This document shows, piece by piece, positions 40,121 to 51,083 of a DNA stretch of 64,000 nucleotides (within the stretch, counting starts at the first letter, position 1; the number at the start of each line of letters is the position of its first letter). A program made the position numbers and the translations under genes. The stretch is from NCBI GenBank assembly GCA_029863005.1, contig JAOTWF010000002.1, positions 1 through 64,000 of the forward strand, read 5' to 3'. This DNA comes from Gammaproteobacteria bacterium (GTDB taxonomy: Bacteria > Pseudomonadota > Gammaproteobacteria > Acidiferrobacterales > Sulfurifustaceae). The notes beneath the pieces were generated by a model. It ran no database searches, was not told where the DNA came from, and saw only the letters and a program-made list of their open reading frames with translations.

Positions 40121-42088
40121 TCAGCGATCAGGCGCACTCGGCGCCTTCAAGTAAACGATGCTCAGGGGCGGCAAAGTCAACGAGATCGAATGATAGCGGC
40201 CATGGCACGGGACTGGCGCGGACTCTACGCCCCCCACGTTCCCCTGACCGCTACCGCCATAGATCGTGGCATCGCTGTTCAAGATTTCACGCCAATAGCC
40301 ACTGCGCGAAACCCCAATGCGATAATTGGCTTGTGGGACCGGCGTGAAATTGCAAACGACCAACACCACGTCCTCCGGCTTCTCGCCCTTGCGGAAAAAA
40401 CTGATGATACTGTGTTCCCAGTCGTGCAGGTCCGCCCACTCGAAACCGCTCGAATCAAAGTCACGCGCGTACAGTGCTGGCTCGCGCCGGTACGTATGGT
40501 TGAGATCTTTCATCCAGCGCTGAACCCCCTGATGCGGAGCCTGCTCGAGAAGATGCCAGTCCAGGCTCTGATCGTGGTTCCATTCGCGCCATTGCCCGAA
40601 TTCGCTGCCCATGAACAGGAGTTTCTTTCCCGGATGGCCGTACAGGTAACCGAACAGGCATCGCAGATTGGCGAACTTCTGCCAGTCGTCGCCCGGCATT
40701 TTCCCGAGGAGCGAACCCTTGCCATGCACCACTTCGTCATGCGAGAACGGCAATACGAAGTTTTCATGAAACGCATACATGATGCTGAAAGTGAGCTGGT
40801 TGTGGTGATATTTCCGGTGGATCGGGTCGTGCGAGAAATAATCCAGCGTGTCGTGCATCCAGCCCATGTTCCACTTCATGCCGAATCCCAGCCCTCCGAG
40901 ATAGTTCGGACGCGAGACCATAGGCCAGGAGGTCGATTCCTCGGCGATGGTCTGCGTGTCAGGGTGATCGCGGTACACAGCCTCGTTCAGATCGCGCAGA
41001 AACTGGATCGCGTCGATGTTTTCCCTGCCGCCGAATTCATTCGGTATCCATTCACCTTGGCGGCGCGCGTAATCGAGATACAGTATTGACGCGACGGCGT
41101 CGACCCGCAGTCCGTCGGCGTGGTATTTGTCGAGCCAGAAGAGCGCACTCGAAGTCAGAATCGAACGCACTTCGTTGCGGCCATAATTGAAGATGCTCGA
41201 ATTCCATTCCGGGTGGAAACCGCGTTTGGGATCGGCATGCTCGAACAAATATGTACCGTCGAAGTACACGAGCCCGTGCTCGTCTGTGGGAAAGTGCGAT
41301 GGCACCCAGTCGAGGATGACGCCGACACCACCCTGGTGCAGGCGATCGACCAGATGCATGAATTCCTGCGGGGTACCGTAACGTGCCGTGGGCGCGAAGT
41401 AACCCGTGGTTTGGTAGCCCCAGGAGCCGTAGAACGGGTGTTCCGTGACCGGAAGAAACTCCACATGGGTGAAACCCATGTCTCGAACGTACTCGGTCAG
41501 TTGTGAGGCGTGCTCGCGGTAGTGGAAGGAGCGGTTGCCCTCGTTCGGGACGCGCTTCCACGACCCGAGATGAGTTTCGTAGGTGGACATGGGGGCATTC
41601 AACGCGTTGACCTTGCTCCGCTCCTGCATCCACATCTGGTCTCCCCACTGGAAATCCAGGTCCCACACGATCGAGGCGGTGCGAGGCGGTGTTTCGGTAT
41701 GCAGGGCAAAGGGATCGGTCTTCTCAACTTGGTAATTCCGGTGATGGGAGGTCAGGTGATATTTATATTTTGCCCCGCGGGTCACTCCAGGAATGAATCC
41801 CTCCCAGATTCCCGAATCATCCATGCGCGCCGTTAATAGATGCGAATTGGACCGCCAGCCGTTGAAATCGCCGACAACGGCCACTTGACGGGCATTGGGT
41901 GCCCAGACCGCGAAATAGACACCGGCGACGCCATTGACGACATGCAGGTGTGCTCCGAGCTTGTCATACAGACGGAAATTCCTGCCTTCCTTGAACAGGT
42001 AAATGTCGTGCTCTGTCAGCAGGCTGACACCATTTTGAACGGGTTGGACATCGACAGATTTTATGTCTTTCGTCCGCGTTGTCGCCAT
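40121..42088 (-). CDS. glgB: 1,4-alpha-glucan branching enzyme
   Basis: [73 protein letters not shown] before ATG at 42088. Confidence 0.95.
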   Translation of the reverse strand: MATTRTKDIKSVDVQPVQNGVSLLTEHDIYLFKEGRNFRLYDKLGAHLHVVNGVAGVYFAVWAPNARQVAVVGDFNGWRSNSHLLTARMDDSGIWEGFIPGVTRGAKYKYHLTSHHRNYQVEKTDPFALHTETPPRTASIVWDLDFQWGDQMWMQERSKVNALNAPMSTYETHLGSWKRVPNEGNRSFHYREHASQLTEYVRDMGFTHVEFLPVTEHPFYGSWGYQTTGYFAPTARYGTPQEFMHLVDRLHQGGVGVILDWVPSHFPTDEHGLVYFDGTYLFEHADPKRGFHPEWNSSIFNYGRNEVRSILTSSALFWLDKYHADGLRVDAVASILYLDYARRQGEWIPNEFGGRENIDAIQFLRDLNEAVYRDHPDTQTIAEESTSWPMVSRPNYLGGLGFGMKWNMGWMHDTLDYFSHDPIHRKYHHNQLTFSIMYAFHENFVLPFSHDEVVHGKGSLLGKMPGDDWQKFANLRCLFGYLYGHPGKKLLFMGSEFGQWREWNHDQSLDWHLLEQAPHQGVQRWMKDLNHTYRREPALYARDFDSSGFEWADLHDWEHSIISFFRKGEKPEDVVLVVCNFTPVPQANYRIGVSRSGYWREILNSDATIYGGSGQGNVGGVESAPVPCHGRYHSISLTLPPLSIVYLKAPSAPDR

Positions 42089-42248
42089 AAAGAGCCTCCT
42101 GGCTACCGCCACTTAGACCGGTTAATTACTCGGCTTGTTGGTCCGCCGGTTGTTGCTGCACAATGCTCACGCAATAAATCAGCGGTGGTTTCAAGTGATG
42201 CAAGATGTTCGGTTGTTGCGATGAGTCAGATTATTGTCACCGTGCTTT

Positions 42249-42261
42249 CGCGATGATCGCG
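42249..42261. promoter_or_regulatory. 13-bp palindrome in the predicted glgB 5' leader
   Basis: CGCGAT-G-ATCGCG. Confidence 0.3.
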
Positions 42262-42326
42262 CGATGGATACCGTTGCACGGACTGTCGTCATGAACGATG
42301 GCTTGTATTTATATTTTGATATTTTG

Positions 42327-42358
42327 ACTTTACCGCATATCCAGTATTTGATCAAATA
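42327..42358 (-). promoter_or_regulatory. Candidate glgB-operon promoter with a 14-bp palindrome over the -35
   Basis: Minus strand: TTGATC-N17-TAAAGT, with TATTTGATCAAATA (42345-42358) covering the -35. Confidence 0.45.
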
Positions 42359-42488
42359 TTTTGCGCTGTAACTGTATGAAATAGATACAAAAGAGTGATT
42401 TTCTTCATGCGATGGAGGTCCGGCCCCAATTGTTCATGAAGAGGCCATGCAACAATAATTTCAAACGCAAGGTGGGATGAATCGACTG

Positions 42489-43280
42489 TCAAGCATCCAC
42501 TACGGCAGAATTGGCATTCTTGAACAGTGAAAAGAAATTGCGTGTAGTAATTTTCGCGATGAGTTCAAAATCGATCCCGCGTACCTCCGCCAGGCATTGG
42601 GCGACGTGCCGCACATAGGCCGGCTCATTGGTTTTTCCCCGATGCGGTGCGGGCGCAAGATACGGAGAATCGGTTTCGATCAGCAGACGATTCTCCGGCA
42701 CCTGTTTTGCCACGTCACGCAGCGATTCGGCGTTGTGGAATGTCACGATGCCAGAAAACGAAATATGGAAATCAAGGTCGAGGGCCTGACGCGCCACCTG
42801 TAAACTTTCGGTGAAGCAATGCATGACGCCACCTACCTCGCTGGCCTTTTCCTCACGCATGATACGCAAAGTATCTTCTGCCGCCTCGCGGGTATGAATG
42901 ATGAGCGGCTTGCCGGACTGTCGCGCCGCACGGACATGTTGACGGAAACGTTCTTGCTGCCAGATCATGTCGCCGTGTGAGCGGTAATAATCGAGGCCGG
43001 TCTCACCGATGGCCACCACGCGCACATCATTCGCCAGGTCCGTTAATTCATTCATGGTCGGCTCGCGCCCTTCCCGCTCGTTGGGATGCACACCCACCGA
43101 GGCAAAAATGTCCGGATGATTGTGCGCGATGGCGCGGATTTCAGGAAAAGTTTCGAGCGTGACCGACACGCACAGCATGTGTCCGACCCCGTTGTCCCGG
43201 GCTCTTTGAATTACTTCTTCCAGGTTGCTATGGAGGGGATCGAAATTGAGATGACAGTGGGAATCAACGAGTAGCGTCAC
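42489..43280 (-). CDS. tatD: TatD family DNase
   Basis: LVDSHCHLNFD, GVHPNE, IGETGLDYYR, HTREA, HCFTES, ETDSPYLAP; GTG start at 43280 just after the pilZ stop. Confidence 0.92.
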   Translation of the reverse strand: MTLLVDSHCHLNFDPLHSNLEEVIQRARDNGVGHMLCVSVTLETFPEIRAIAHNHPDIFASVGVHPNEREGREPTMNELTDLANDVRVVAIGETGLDYYRSHGDMIWQQERFRQHVRAARQSGKPLIIHTREAAEDTLRIMREEKASEVGGVMHCFTESLQVARQALDLDFHISFSGIVTFHNAESLRDVAKQVPENRLLIETDSPYLAPAPHRGKTNEPAYVRHVAQCLAEVRGIDFELIAKITTRNFFSLFKNANSAVVDA

Positions 43281-43281
43281 G

Positions 43282-43686
43282 TTACATCGTGTGCGTGAGC
43301 CGGTCGGAATTGAGCGCGCCGGCCAGGATGCCTTCAATTTTGTTGCGTGCAATGCCGGAATCTTTCTCGCTGAACTGGACACCGATTCCGGCGGTGCGGT
43401 TGCTCTGCGCGCCCGGAGGCGTGACCCAGACGACATGGCCGGCGACCGGAATCTTTTCTTTGCTGTCCATTAGGGTCAGCAGCATAAACACCTCTTCGCC
43501 CAGCTTGTAAGACCGGTTACTTGGTACAAAAATACCGCCACCCTTCACGAAAGGCATGTACGCTGCGTACAGCGCATTTTTGTCCTTGATGGTCAGGGAC
43601 AGAACGCCGGGTCGCGCCGCGACTGGCATAGGTTTTCCCGCCTTGGGTGCGCCGGCGGAAGGTTGTGCGGTGGTTTTATCGATCAT
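43282..43686 (-). CDS. PilZ domain protein
   Basis: GVLSLTIKDKNALYAAYMPFVKGGGIFVPSNRSYKLGEEVFMLLTL; syntenic with holB and tatD. Confidence 0.88.
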   Translation of the reverse strand: MIDKTTAQPSAGAPKAGKPMPVAARPGVLSLTIKDKNALYAAYMPFVKGGGIFVPSNRSYKLGEEVFMLLTLMDSKEKIPVAGHVVWVTPPGAQSNRTAGIGVQFSEKDSGIARNKIEGILAGALNSDRLTHTM

Positions 43687-43705
43687 AGGAAGCGACAGCT
43701 CATTT

Positions 43706-44722
43706 TCATTGTAGTCGGCTCAATCGGACCCAGCGTATCAAAACATCCTCCAGCATCAATAGTTCATCGATCGGGCTGTTAAGCTGACGATATTTCTCAA
43801 GAATAGCATCAATAAAATCGTATAACTCGCTAATTTTATATTTATTTTTTATAACAATCTCAAATGATACTGCCTCTTTGTTCATCATAGCCGATACAGG
43901 GGCGCCCTGACCTAATTTGATGAGGTCGTTGGCAAATCCATACAGCCAGCCGAGAACGCGCGCTGTTCCCATACCTTTCCAGCGGGTGGCACAGGCCACC
44001 GGATGTTCCCGCGACTGGGTCAGCGCCGCCAGATCCTGAAGCAGTTGAGCGCGTAGCTGAAGAAAATCCTGGGACTCGAGGGATTCCGCCAACAACGGTG
44101 AACCTCCTGCATAATTCAGAAGCCAAGCCGGGTTTCCTCCAGAATTAGGTCGGGCCCGCAGCCAGGCCAGCCCGACCGCGGCGGCTGGCTGCCTAAAAAG
44201 CAAACGGGCGCAGCGGCTGCGAATCGTAGCCGGCAAGCGTGCCGGATGGCTGGTGACCAGCAGCAGCATGCAGCCCGAGGGGGGCTCCTCGAGCTGTTTC
44301 AGCAGGCTGTTGGCAGCATTGAGATTCATGGCCTCCGCCGGCGATATGATCACCACCTTGCGCTTGGCCGTATGCGGTCGCAGCGACAGAAAATCCCCCA
44401 GCGCGCGGATCTGGTCCACCGTAATACTTCTGGCTTCGTCCGCCAGCCCGATACCGGAAAGATCGGGATGGGTGCCGACCCGGAACAGGTGACAGGCATG
44501 GCATTGCCCGCAGGCCACGGCATTTCGCGGGCGCTCGCATAAAAACGCCTGGGCCAGCTGCACCGCAAAATCATGCTTGCCGAGACCAGGGCGCCCTTGT
44601 AACAACAGCGCATGCGGGAGCTGGTCGAACTGGCGTGAAAGAGCCGACCACAACGCCTCATGCCACGGGTAACGTTCTGGCGCCGCGGAAAAACGGTCCA
44701 CCGTAGGGTTATCACCGGCCAT
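43706..44722 (-). CDS. holB: DNA polymerase III subunit delta'
   Basis: HALLLQGRPGLGKHDFA, CGQCHACHLFRVGTHPD zinc module; start MAGDNPTVD. Confidence 0.9.
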   Translation of the reverse strand: MAGDNPTVDRFSAAPERYPWHEALWSALSRQFDQLPHALLLQGRPGLGKHDFAVQLAQAFLCERPRNAVACGQCHACHLFRVGTHPDLSGIGLADEARSITVDQIRALGDFLSLRPHTAKRKVVIISPAEAMNLNAANSLLKQLEEPPSGCMLLLVTSHPARLPATIRSRCARLLFRQPAAAVGLAWLRARPNSGGNPAWLLNYAGGSPLLAESLESQDFLQLRAQLLQDLAALTQSREHPVACATRWKGMGTARVLGWLYGFANDLIKLGQGAPVSAMMNKEAVSFEIVIKNKYKISELYDFIDAILEKYRQLNSPIDELLMLEDVLIRWVRLSRLQ

Positions 44723-45341
44723 GCACCGCCTCCTGCAGCACGCTGACGATTTGCTGCTCGACCTGCTCAATAGGGCGGCTGGCGTCAATAATTCGAATGC
44801 GTTTAGGCTCCCGGGTAGCACGAGCAATATAAGTTTCTCGAACCCGCCGGAAGAATTCATTGTTTTCGCGTTCGAAACGGTCTGGTTCGCTGCGCTGTCC
44901 GGCACGTTCACGCCCGGCTTCCACGGATACATCAAAGAGCAATGTCAGATCCGGGCGAAGGTCGCCCTGCACCCAGTTTTCGATGGCCGCGATCCGGTCA
45001 GCATCCAGACCTCGGCCACCCCCCTGATAGGCATAAGTGGCATCGGTAAAACGATCACACAACACCACTTTGCCAGCTTCCAGGGACGGGCGTATCACCT
45101 TGCTGATATGTTCGGTGCGCGCGGCAAACATCAAGAGCACTTCACTCTCCGGCGCGATGTGGAGTTGTTTACTGTGCAACAGAAAATCGCGAATGTGCTC
45201 ACCCAGTTCTGTTCCGCCAGGTTCGCGCGTGACGACCACATCGCAGCCTTCGTGCTGCAACCATTGGTGAATGAAGTCGAGGTTGGTGCTTTTACCGGCA
45301 CCCTCCCCGCCTTCCAGCGTGATGAATAATCGACGTGGCAT
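44712..45341 (-). CDS. tmk: Thymidylate kinase
   Basis: FITLEGGEGAGKSTN, REPGGTELGE, CDRFTDATYAYQGGGRG. Confidence 0.95.
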   Translation of the reverse strand: MPRRLFITLEGGEGAGKSTNLDFIHQWLQHEGCDVVVTREPGGTELGEHIRDFLLHSKQLHIAPESEVLLMFAARTEHISKVIRPSLEAGKVVLCDRFTDATYAYQGGGRGLDADRIAAIENWVQGDLRPDLTLLFDVSVEAGRERAGQRSEPDRFERENNEFFRRVRETYIARATREPKRIRIIDASRPIEQVEQQIVSVLQEAVHGR

Positions 45342-45356
45342 GGAAACTATTAATAA

Positions 45357-46418
45357 TTAAGGCGACAGTTTAATTTTTGAAGTATGTCCCACGGCATCCG
45401 GAGCCCTCGAGGGAAATACATTACGCGATTTTCCCTTGAGCTGATATTTGAGCACGGCACGGTTGTGCTCCTCCAGCGAACTGGAAAATTCGTGGCTGCC
45501 ATCGCCGCGGGAGACGAAGTACAGCGCCTTTGTCGCCGCAGGATGCAGTACCGCCTGCAAGGCCTCTTTCCCGGGCATGGCCACCGGCGTCGGCGGCAGG
45601 CCCTTGCGCGTATACGTGTTATAAGGCGTGTCGTTCCGCAGGTCCTTCAGCCGGATGTTGCCGTCAAACTCTTTTCCCATGCCATAGATCACGGTCGGAT
45701 CAGACTGCAGACGCATACCGAGTCGCAACCGATTAATGAAAACTCCGGCGATCAAACCGCGTTCATTGGCTTGACCTGTTTCCTTTTCCACAATGGATGC
45801 CAAAATCAGCGCCTCGTAGGGGTTATTAAGCGGAAGATTGTTTTCACGGCCTTCCCATGCCCGTTGCAAGAGTTGTTGCATTTTGTCATAGGCATTCGCG
45901 AGAATCATGATATCGGTTTGTCCGGCCGAGTAATAATAGGTATCTGGAAAGAACCGTCCTTCCGGATGCTCATCGGAATGACCCAGGCGCTCCATAACGG
46001 CCTCGTGGGATTTTCCTGTTAGCGTCCGTCCGAGTTTGGGCGCCGCCGTCAGCGCGGCTAAAAACTGCCCGAAGGTCCAGCCTTCGACCAGCACCACCGA
46101 GTACTCGATCACTCTACCGGCGATGATTTGATCGAGTAGTTCGCGCGCCGACATCCCATCGCGAAAACGATATTCCCCCGATTTCAAAGCGCGGTCATGG
46201 CCGGTCAAATGTGCCAACAAGACAAAAGAATGACTTTCCGGCAAGACATGGCGTGCGCTGAGCATGCGCGCGAACGCGCGCAGGCTCGTACCGGGCTTAA
46301 CTTCATAAGTTTCACTGCCGGGGCGAAGGGGATGATTCCAGGACCACAGCAGATAGGCGGAACCAATCAGAAAAAGGCCGATCACGCCGAAGATGATTCT
46401 AATAATCGATGTGCGCAT
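45357..46418 (-). CDS. mltG: Endolytic murein transglycosylase MltG
   Basis: LASIVEKETGQANERGLIAGVFINRLRLGMRLQSDPTVIYG, YNTYTRKGLPPTPVAMPG. Confidence 0.95.
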   Translation of the reverse strand: MRTSIIRIIFGVIGLFLIGSAYLLWSWNHPLRPGSETYEVKPGTSLRAFARMLSARHVLPESHSFVLLAHLTGHDRALKSGEYRFRDGMSARELLDQIIAGRVIEYSVVLVEGWTFGQFLAALTAAPKLGRTLTGKSHEAVMERLGHSDEHPEGRFFPDTYYYSAGQTDIMILANAYDKMQQLLQRAWEGRENNLPLNNPYEALILASIVEKETGQANERGLIAGVFINRLRLGMRLQSDPTVIYGMGKEFDGNIRLKDLRNDTPYNTYTRKGLPPTPVAMPGKEALQAVLHPAATKALYFVSRGDGSHEFSSSLEEHNRAVLKYQLKGKSRNVFPSRAPDAVGHTSKIKLSP

Positions 46419-47217
46419 CGCGGACAGCTTCCTGTATCCGTTGGGTGATCCGGCCTACGGGATATTCCCGTGTTTGAATGCGGCGCACTGGCCATAACCC
46501 AATCAGGCTGTTGGTCAAAAAAATCTCATCGGCGGCCAGGATGTCCGCGCGAGTCAGTACGTTAATATTACAGGGGATGGAAAGCGCCGCGGCATTCTCC
46601 AATACCACAGCGCGCATCACGCCTTCCACGCCACTGTGCGTCAGATCCGGCGTAATCAAACTTCCGCGCACTACAATGAAAAGATTCGTCATGGTTCCGT
46701 CAATGACATGACCGGCCTCATCCTGCATCAGGCCTTCGGCGCAATCATCATTCAATTCCATCCTTCCCAGTATTTGTTCCAGGCGGTTGAGATGCTTCAG
46801 ACCCCCGAGCCGGTTGTGACGTGATATCAGGGTATGACAGAACTGGACACTGACGCCTTGCGTGCGACGCTGCGCAGGATAATCCGGCCACGGAAACAGA
46901 CCAACGGTTCGCGTCGGCTCCACTCCGATGGATGGCGCATACCCCCTCCCCGATATCCCGCGAGTGATAACAATCTTCAGTACGCCACGACTGGCGCCTC
47001 GGCATATCTGTCCTGATTCGTGCTGCAAAAGTTCAGCTGAAGGTGCCTGGATACCAAGTCGGGCCGCGCCGTTAAGCATACGCCGCAGATGTTTATCCCA
47101 GAGCAGAGGCTCGCCGTTTTCAACTGCCAATGTTTCAAATAGTCCATCGCCGAATTGAAAACCGCGGTCAAGAGCCGATACGCTCCCCTCAGCAAATCCA
47201 TTGACAAGAAGCATCAT
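46399..47217 (-). CDS. pabC: Aminodeoxychorismate lyase
   Basis: Class IV PLP fold; DRGFQFGDGLFETLAVENG, next to pabB. Confidence 0.92.
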   Translation of the reverse strand: MMLLVNGFAEGSVSALDRGFQFGDGLFETLAVENGEPLLWDKHLRRMLNGAARLGIQAPSAELLQHESGQICRGASRGVLKIVITRGISGRGYAPSIGVEPTRTVGLFPWPDYPAQRRTQGVSVQFCHTLISRHNRLGGLKHLNRLEQILGRMELNDDCAEGLMQDEAGHVIDGTMTNLFIVVRGSLITPDLTHSGVEGVMRAVVLENAAALSIPCNINVLTRADILAADEIFLTNSLIGLWPVRRIQTREYPVGRITQRIQEAVRDAHIDY

Positions 47218-48626
47218 GGAATCCCGAGAGCCACGAGCAGGCCCCGGGCCTTGGCACGGGTCTCCGCCAATTCACGCTCTGGTACTGAATCGGCGACAAT
47301 GCCCGCCCCGGCACGCAGGGAAATATTTTGTCCGCTTCGCACGATGGTACGTATCAGAATGTTCAGATCAAGACTGCCATCATGATTGATGTATCCCATC
47401 GCTCCGGTGTAGGCACCGCGAGGCGCTCGTTCCAGTTCGGCGATTATTTGCATGCATCGCACCTTGGGGCATCCGGTGATCGTGCCACCGGGAAACACGG
47501 CGCGTATCACCTTTGCCGGTGTCATGTGTTCCTTCAGTTCACCGCTGACTTCCGAAACAATATGGTGCACATGACGGTAGGATTCCAGTGTCATGAATTC
47601 ACTGACGCGGATCGATCCGGTCCGGCAGACGCGCCCGAGATCATTGCGCTCGAGATCGATCAGCATCACGTGCTCGGCACGCTCCTTGGGGTGCCGCAAC
47701 AGATCCTGAGATAAAGCGAGGTCGTGGACAGGATCCGGGCTGCGCGGAAAGGTTCCAGCGATGGGGCGCGTGTGCACACGGTTGCCACGCACTGCCACCA
47801 GTCGCTCTGGCGATGAACTGATAACAGCGCGGTCATTATCCCAGGTCATCATGCCGGCAAACGGACCGGGATTCGCGGCACACAAGCGGCGAAACAGTCT
47901 ACTTGAGCTCACGGGCGATAACAGTTTGGCGCGCCACAGACGCGAAAGGTTCACCTGAAACACATCGCCAGCGCGGATGTACTCCTGAACCACTTTTACA
48001 TTCTCGAGAAAATCCCGTGATGCTTCCTCGCTAGCTTCCATCACAGGGAAGGCATCGTCGGTTGCTGCCGTCGAGGCGGCCAGCACGTCTTCTTCCAATT
48101 GAGGCATGAGTTCCGCGGCGCATTCTGTCTCGCACATCAGCCAGCTCTGTTGCCGAGCCCGGTCAACGATCAAAGCTGCCGGAATGCGCACGGCACAGGC
48201 AACTGGGAAAGCTGAGTCAAATTTTATGCCTGTGACAGTAGGCTCGATTTGAGACACCATTTCATATCCGAAAAATACAAACCAGCCGCCGGTAAACGGT
48301 AGTTGATCGGGGCTTGATAGGTAATCCGGCACCGCGAAAGATTTTGCTTGCCATTCGCGCTCGAAGGTTTCCAGGAAATCGCCATGGCCTTGCCGTTGCC
48401 CGTTGCGATAGAGCTGGGAATCCGCTTCTAATGTCAGGGTTTCGCCAGGAAAAGCGAACAGCATGTCATAGCGGGCACGCGGTGTACCGTCCGCTACGCT
48501 GGCCAGCAGGTGCGGATATCGTTCGGGTAAGCGTGAATGCAGCGCAACGAGATCGGGGATATATGTCAGGCGGCGACAGACATATCCCGGGGGGATTATG
48601 GCTTGCTCTGCTGGATGGGCATTCAC
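47214..48626 (-). CDS. pabB: Aminodeoxychorismate synthase component I
   Basis: [55 protein letters not shown]. Confidence 0.92.
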   Translation of the reverse strand: MNAHPAEQAIIPPGYVCRRLTYIPDLVALHSRLPERYPHLLASVADGTPRARYDMLFAFPGETLTLEADSQLYRNGQRQGHGDFLETFEREWQAKSFAVPDYLSSPDQLPFTGGWFVFFGYEMVSQIEPTVTGIKFDSAFPVACAVRIPAALIVDRARQQSWLMCETECAAELMPQLEEDVLAASTAATDDAFPVMEASEEASRDFLENVKVVQEYIRAGDVFQVNLSRLWRAKLLSPVSSSRLFRRLCAANPGPFAGMMTWDNDRAVISSSPERLVAVRGNRVHTRPIAGTFPRSPDPVHDLALSQDLLRHPKERAEHVMLIDLERNDLGRVCRTGSIRVSEFMTLESYRHVHHIVSEVSGELKEHMTPAKVIRAVFPGGTITGCPKVRCMQIIAELERAPRGAYTGAMGYINHDGSLDLNILIRTIVRSGQNISLRAGAGIVADSVPERELAETRAKARGLLVALGIP

Positions 48627-49882
48627 ACCAATTTGCGAAATACCAGCGTCCCGTTGGTGCCACCGAAACCGAAGGAATTGGAAATGGCGACTTCAATTTT
48701 CATCTTGCGCGCTGTATTGGGCACGTAATCCAGGTCGCATTCCGGGTCAGGGGTGGTGAGGTTGATTGTGGGTGGTGCCACCTGGTCCCGCAGCGCGAGA
48801 GCCGTGTATACCGCTTCGATTCCGCCAGCCGCGCCCAGGAGGTGGCCTGTCATGGATTTTGTCGAACTCATGGCGAGCTTGTGCGCATGATTGCCAAACG
48901 CGGACTTGGCGGCCAGCGACTCGGCCTTATCGCCAAGCGGAGTGGACGTGCCGTGGGCGTTGATGTACTGCACCTGTTCGGGATTAACGCCGGCATTGCG
49001 CAAGGCATTGTGCATACAGCGTGCCGCCCCCTCACCACTCTCCGGCGGGCTGGTCATGTGATAGGCGTCCCCGCTCATACCGAAACCCACAAGTTCGCAG
49101 TAGATTTTTGCGCCGCGCTTTTTGGCGTGCTCGTATTCTTCAAGCACCACAGCACCCGCACCCTCGCCCAGTACAAAGCCATCGCGGTCCTTGTCCCAGG
49201 GACGGCTGGCGGTCTCGGGACTGTCGTTTCGCGTGGACAGGGCCTTGGCGTTGCCAAAACCGGCGATCGCGGTCGGCGTGATAGCAGCCTCGGCACCACC
49301 GGCAATCATGACATCGGCATCACCGTATTCGATCAGTCGGCCGGCGTCACCGATCCCGTGCGTGGCCGTGGCGCAAGCGGTGACCATGGAAAGATTCGGC
49401 CCCTTGAGCCCGTACATCACCGAGAGGTCACCCGAAATCATGTTGATGATGCTCATGGGAACATAGAACGGCGATACCCGACGCGGCCCTTTTTCCTTGA
49501 TGGTCAGTGTGGTGTTTTCGATCGTCCCGACGCCGCCAATTCCGGCGCCGAGGTGCACGCCAATGCGCTCGGCGTTGGCTTCCGTCACTTCTATCCCTGA
49601 ATCTTTGATCGCCTCGATGCCAGCGGCCATCCCGAGCTGGATGAATCGGTCCATGCGGCGCGCTTCCTTCTCGGAAATGCCGAAGGCGGTCGGATCGAAA
49701 TTCTTAACTTCGCCGGCGATAGTGGAAGGATAATTGCTGGCGTCGAACAGCGTGACCGGGCCGATGCCGCTTTGGCCGGCGAGGATACGGCGCCAGTTTT
49801 CCGCGACACCGATGCCAAGGGGGGACAGGACACCAAGGCCGGTTATGACGACACGCCGTTTGCTCAAAGCCGAGTTCCTCAT
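48623..49882 (-). CDS. fabF: Beta-ketoacyl-ACP synthase II
   Basis: [29 protein letters not shown] active-site Cys, [22 protein letters not shown]. Confidence 0.95.
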   Translation of the reverse strand: MRNSALSKRRVVITGLGVLSPLGIGVAENWRRILAGQSGIGPVTLFDASNYPSTIAGEVKNFDPTAFGISEKEARRMDRFIQLGMAAGIEAIKDSGIEVTEANAERIGVHLGAGIGGVGTIENTTLTIKEKGPRRVSPFYVPMSIINMISGDLSVMYGLKGPNLSMVTACATATHGIGDAGRLIEYGDADVMIAGGAEAAITPTAIAGFGNAKALSTRNDSPETASRPWDKDRDGFVLGEGAGAVVLEEYEHAKKRGAKIYCELVGFGMSGDAYHMTSPPESGEGAARCMHNALRNAGVNPEQVQYINAHGTSTPLGDKAESLAAKSAFGNHAHKLAMSSTKSMTGHLLGAAGGIEAVYTALALRDQVAPPTINLTTPDPECDLDYVPNTARKMKIEVAISNSFGFGGTNGTLVFRKLV

Positions 49883-49962
49883 CTGGGCGCGGCACCGCTG
49901 CGCTATGAAAACCAAGAGGCCGTCATCCTATCCGGGTGACGGCCCCTTATTCTAATGAGTTA

Positions 49963-50199
49963 TCAGTTCAGACGGGAGTTAATGTAATCGATGGCCTGCT
50001 GGACGGTGGTGATTTTTTCCGCCTGCTCGTCCGGAATTTCGCAGTCAAATTCCTCCTCCAGCGCCATCACCAGCTCAACCGTGTCAAGGGAATCCGCGCC
50101 CAAGTCATCCACGAAGGAGGCGGCGGGCTTAACCTCGCCCTCATTGACGCCCAACTGCTCCACGACAATCTTCTTGACGCGTTCTTCGACACTGCTCAT
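49963..50199 (-). CDS. acpP: Acyl carrier protein
   Basis: [21 protein letters not shown] with phosphopantetheine Ser. Confidence 0.97.
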   Translation of the reverse strand: MSSVEERVKKIVVEQLGVNEGEVKPAASFVDDLGADSLDTVELVMALEEEFDCEIPDEQAEKITTVQQAIDYINSRLN

Positions 50200-50320
50200 G
50201 AGTGATTATTCCTCCAAGAATTGACGTTACAGCCCTCGTGCGGGCGCCTAGTTAACACCATTTACACAAAACCGTCCAGCCGATCATTTAAGGGGGTTAT
50301 TTCAGTTATATATACCCGAT

Positions 50321-51064
50321 TTAGTTCATGTACATCCCGCCGTTTACGTGCAGGGTGCTACCGGTAATATAGCCGGCCTGCGGCGAGGCGAGGAATGCCA
50401 CGGCTGCGGCCACTTCTTCGGCCAGCCCTAACCGGCCCAGCGGGATTTGCTTGAGCAGCGCTTCTTTCTGCACCTCCGGCAGGGCCCGGGTCATGTCGGT
50501 ATCGATGAACCCCGGCGCCACCGCGTTGACCGTTATATTCCGCGAACCCACTTCGCGCGCGAGCGCCTTGGTGAATCCGACCAGCCCCGCCTTGGCGGCG
50601 GCGTAATTCACCTGTCCGGCGTTGCCGATCGCCCCCACTACCGAGCTGATGCTGATGATGCGCCCGCCGCGCGCCTTCGTCATGGCACGCAGGCAGGCCT
50701 TGCTCAAGCGATAAACCGATTTGAGGTTAGTGTCCAGAATGGCATCCCACTCCTCTTCCGACATGCGCAACAGCAGGTTGTCGCGCGTGATGCCGGCATT
50801 GTTTACCAGAATCGTCGGCGCGCCGGCGGATTTTTCGATCTCGGCTAAAGCGGAAGCAATCGATTCTGTGCTGTTCACTTCCAGCACCACGCCCTTTCCT
50901 GCCGCGCCTTTTTCCTTGAGCACACTGCTGATATTTTCAGCACCGTCCTGGGAGGTGGCCGAACCGAAAACCTGGGCACCCTGCTTCCCCAGTTCCAGTG
51001 CAATGGCCTGACCGATTCCACGACTGGCACCAGTAACCAGCGCGATTTGCCCTTTCAAATTCAT
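50321..51064 (-). CDS. fabG: 3-oxoacyl-ACP reductase
   Basis: ALVTGASRGIGQAIA, NNAGITRD, YAAAKAG, GMYMN C-terminus. Confidence 0.96.
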   Translation of the reverse strand: MNLKGQIALVTGASRGIGQAIALELGKQGAQVFGSATSQDGAENISSVLKEKGAAGKGVVLEVNSTESIASALAEIEKSAGAPTILVNNAGITRDNLLLRMSEEEWDAILDTNLKSVYRLSKACLRAMTKARGGRIISISSVVGAIGNAGQVNYAAAKAGLVGFTKALAREVGSRNITVNAVAPGFIDTDMTRALPEVQKEALLKQIPLGRLGLAEEVAAAVAFLASPQAGYITGSTLHVNGGMYMN

Positions 51065-51083
51065 GGTCGTCCTTGTTTTTGCT

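Noticed and set aside
48314-49600. 428-aa plus-strand ORF opposite pabB/fabF
   Set aside because: Antisense shadow of two well-supported genes
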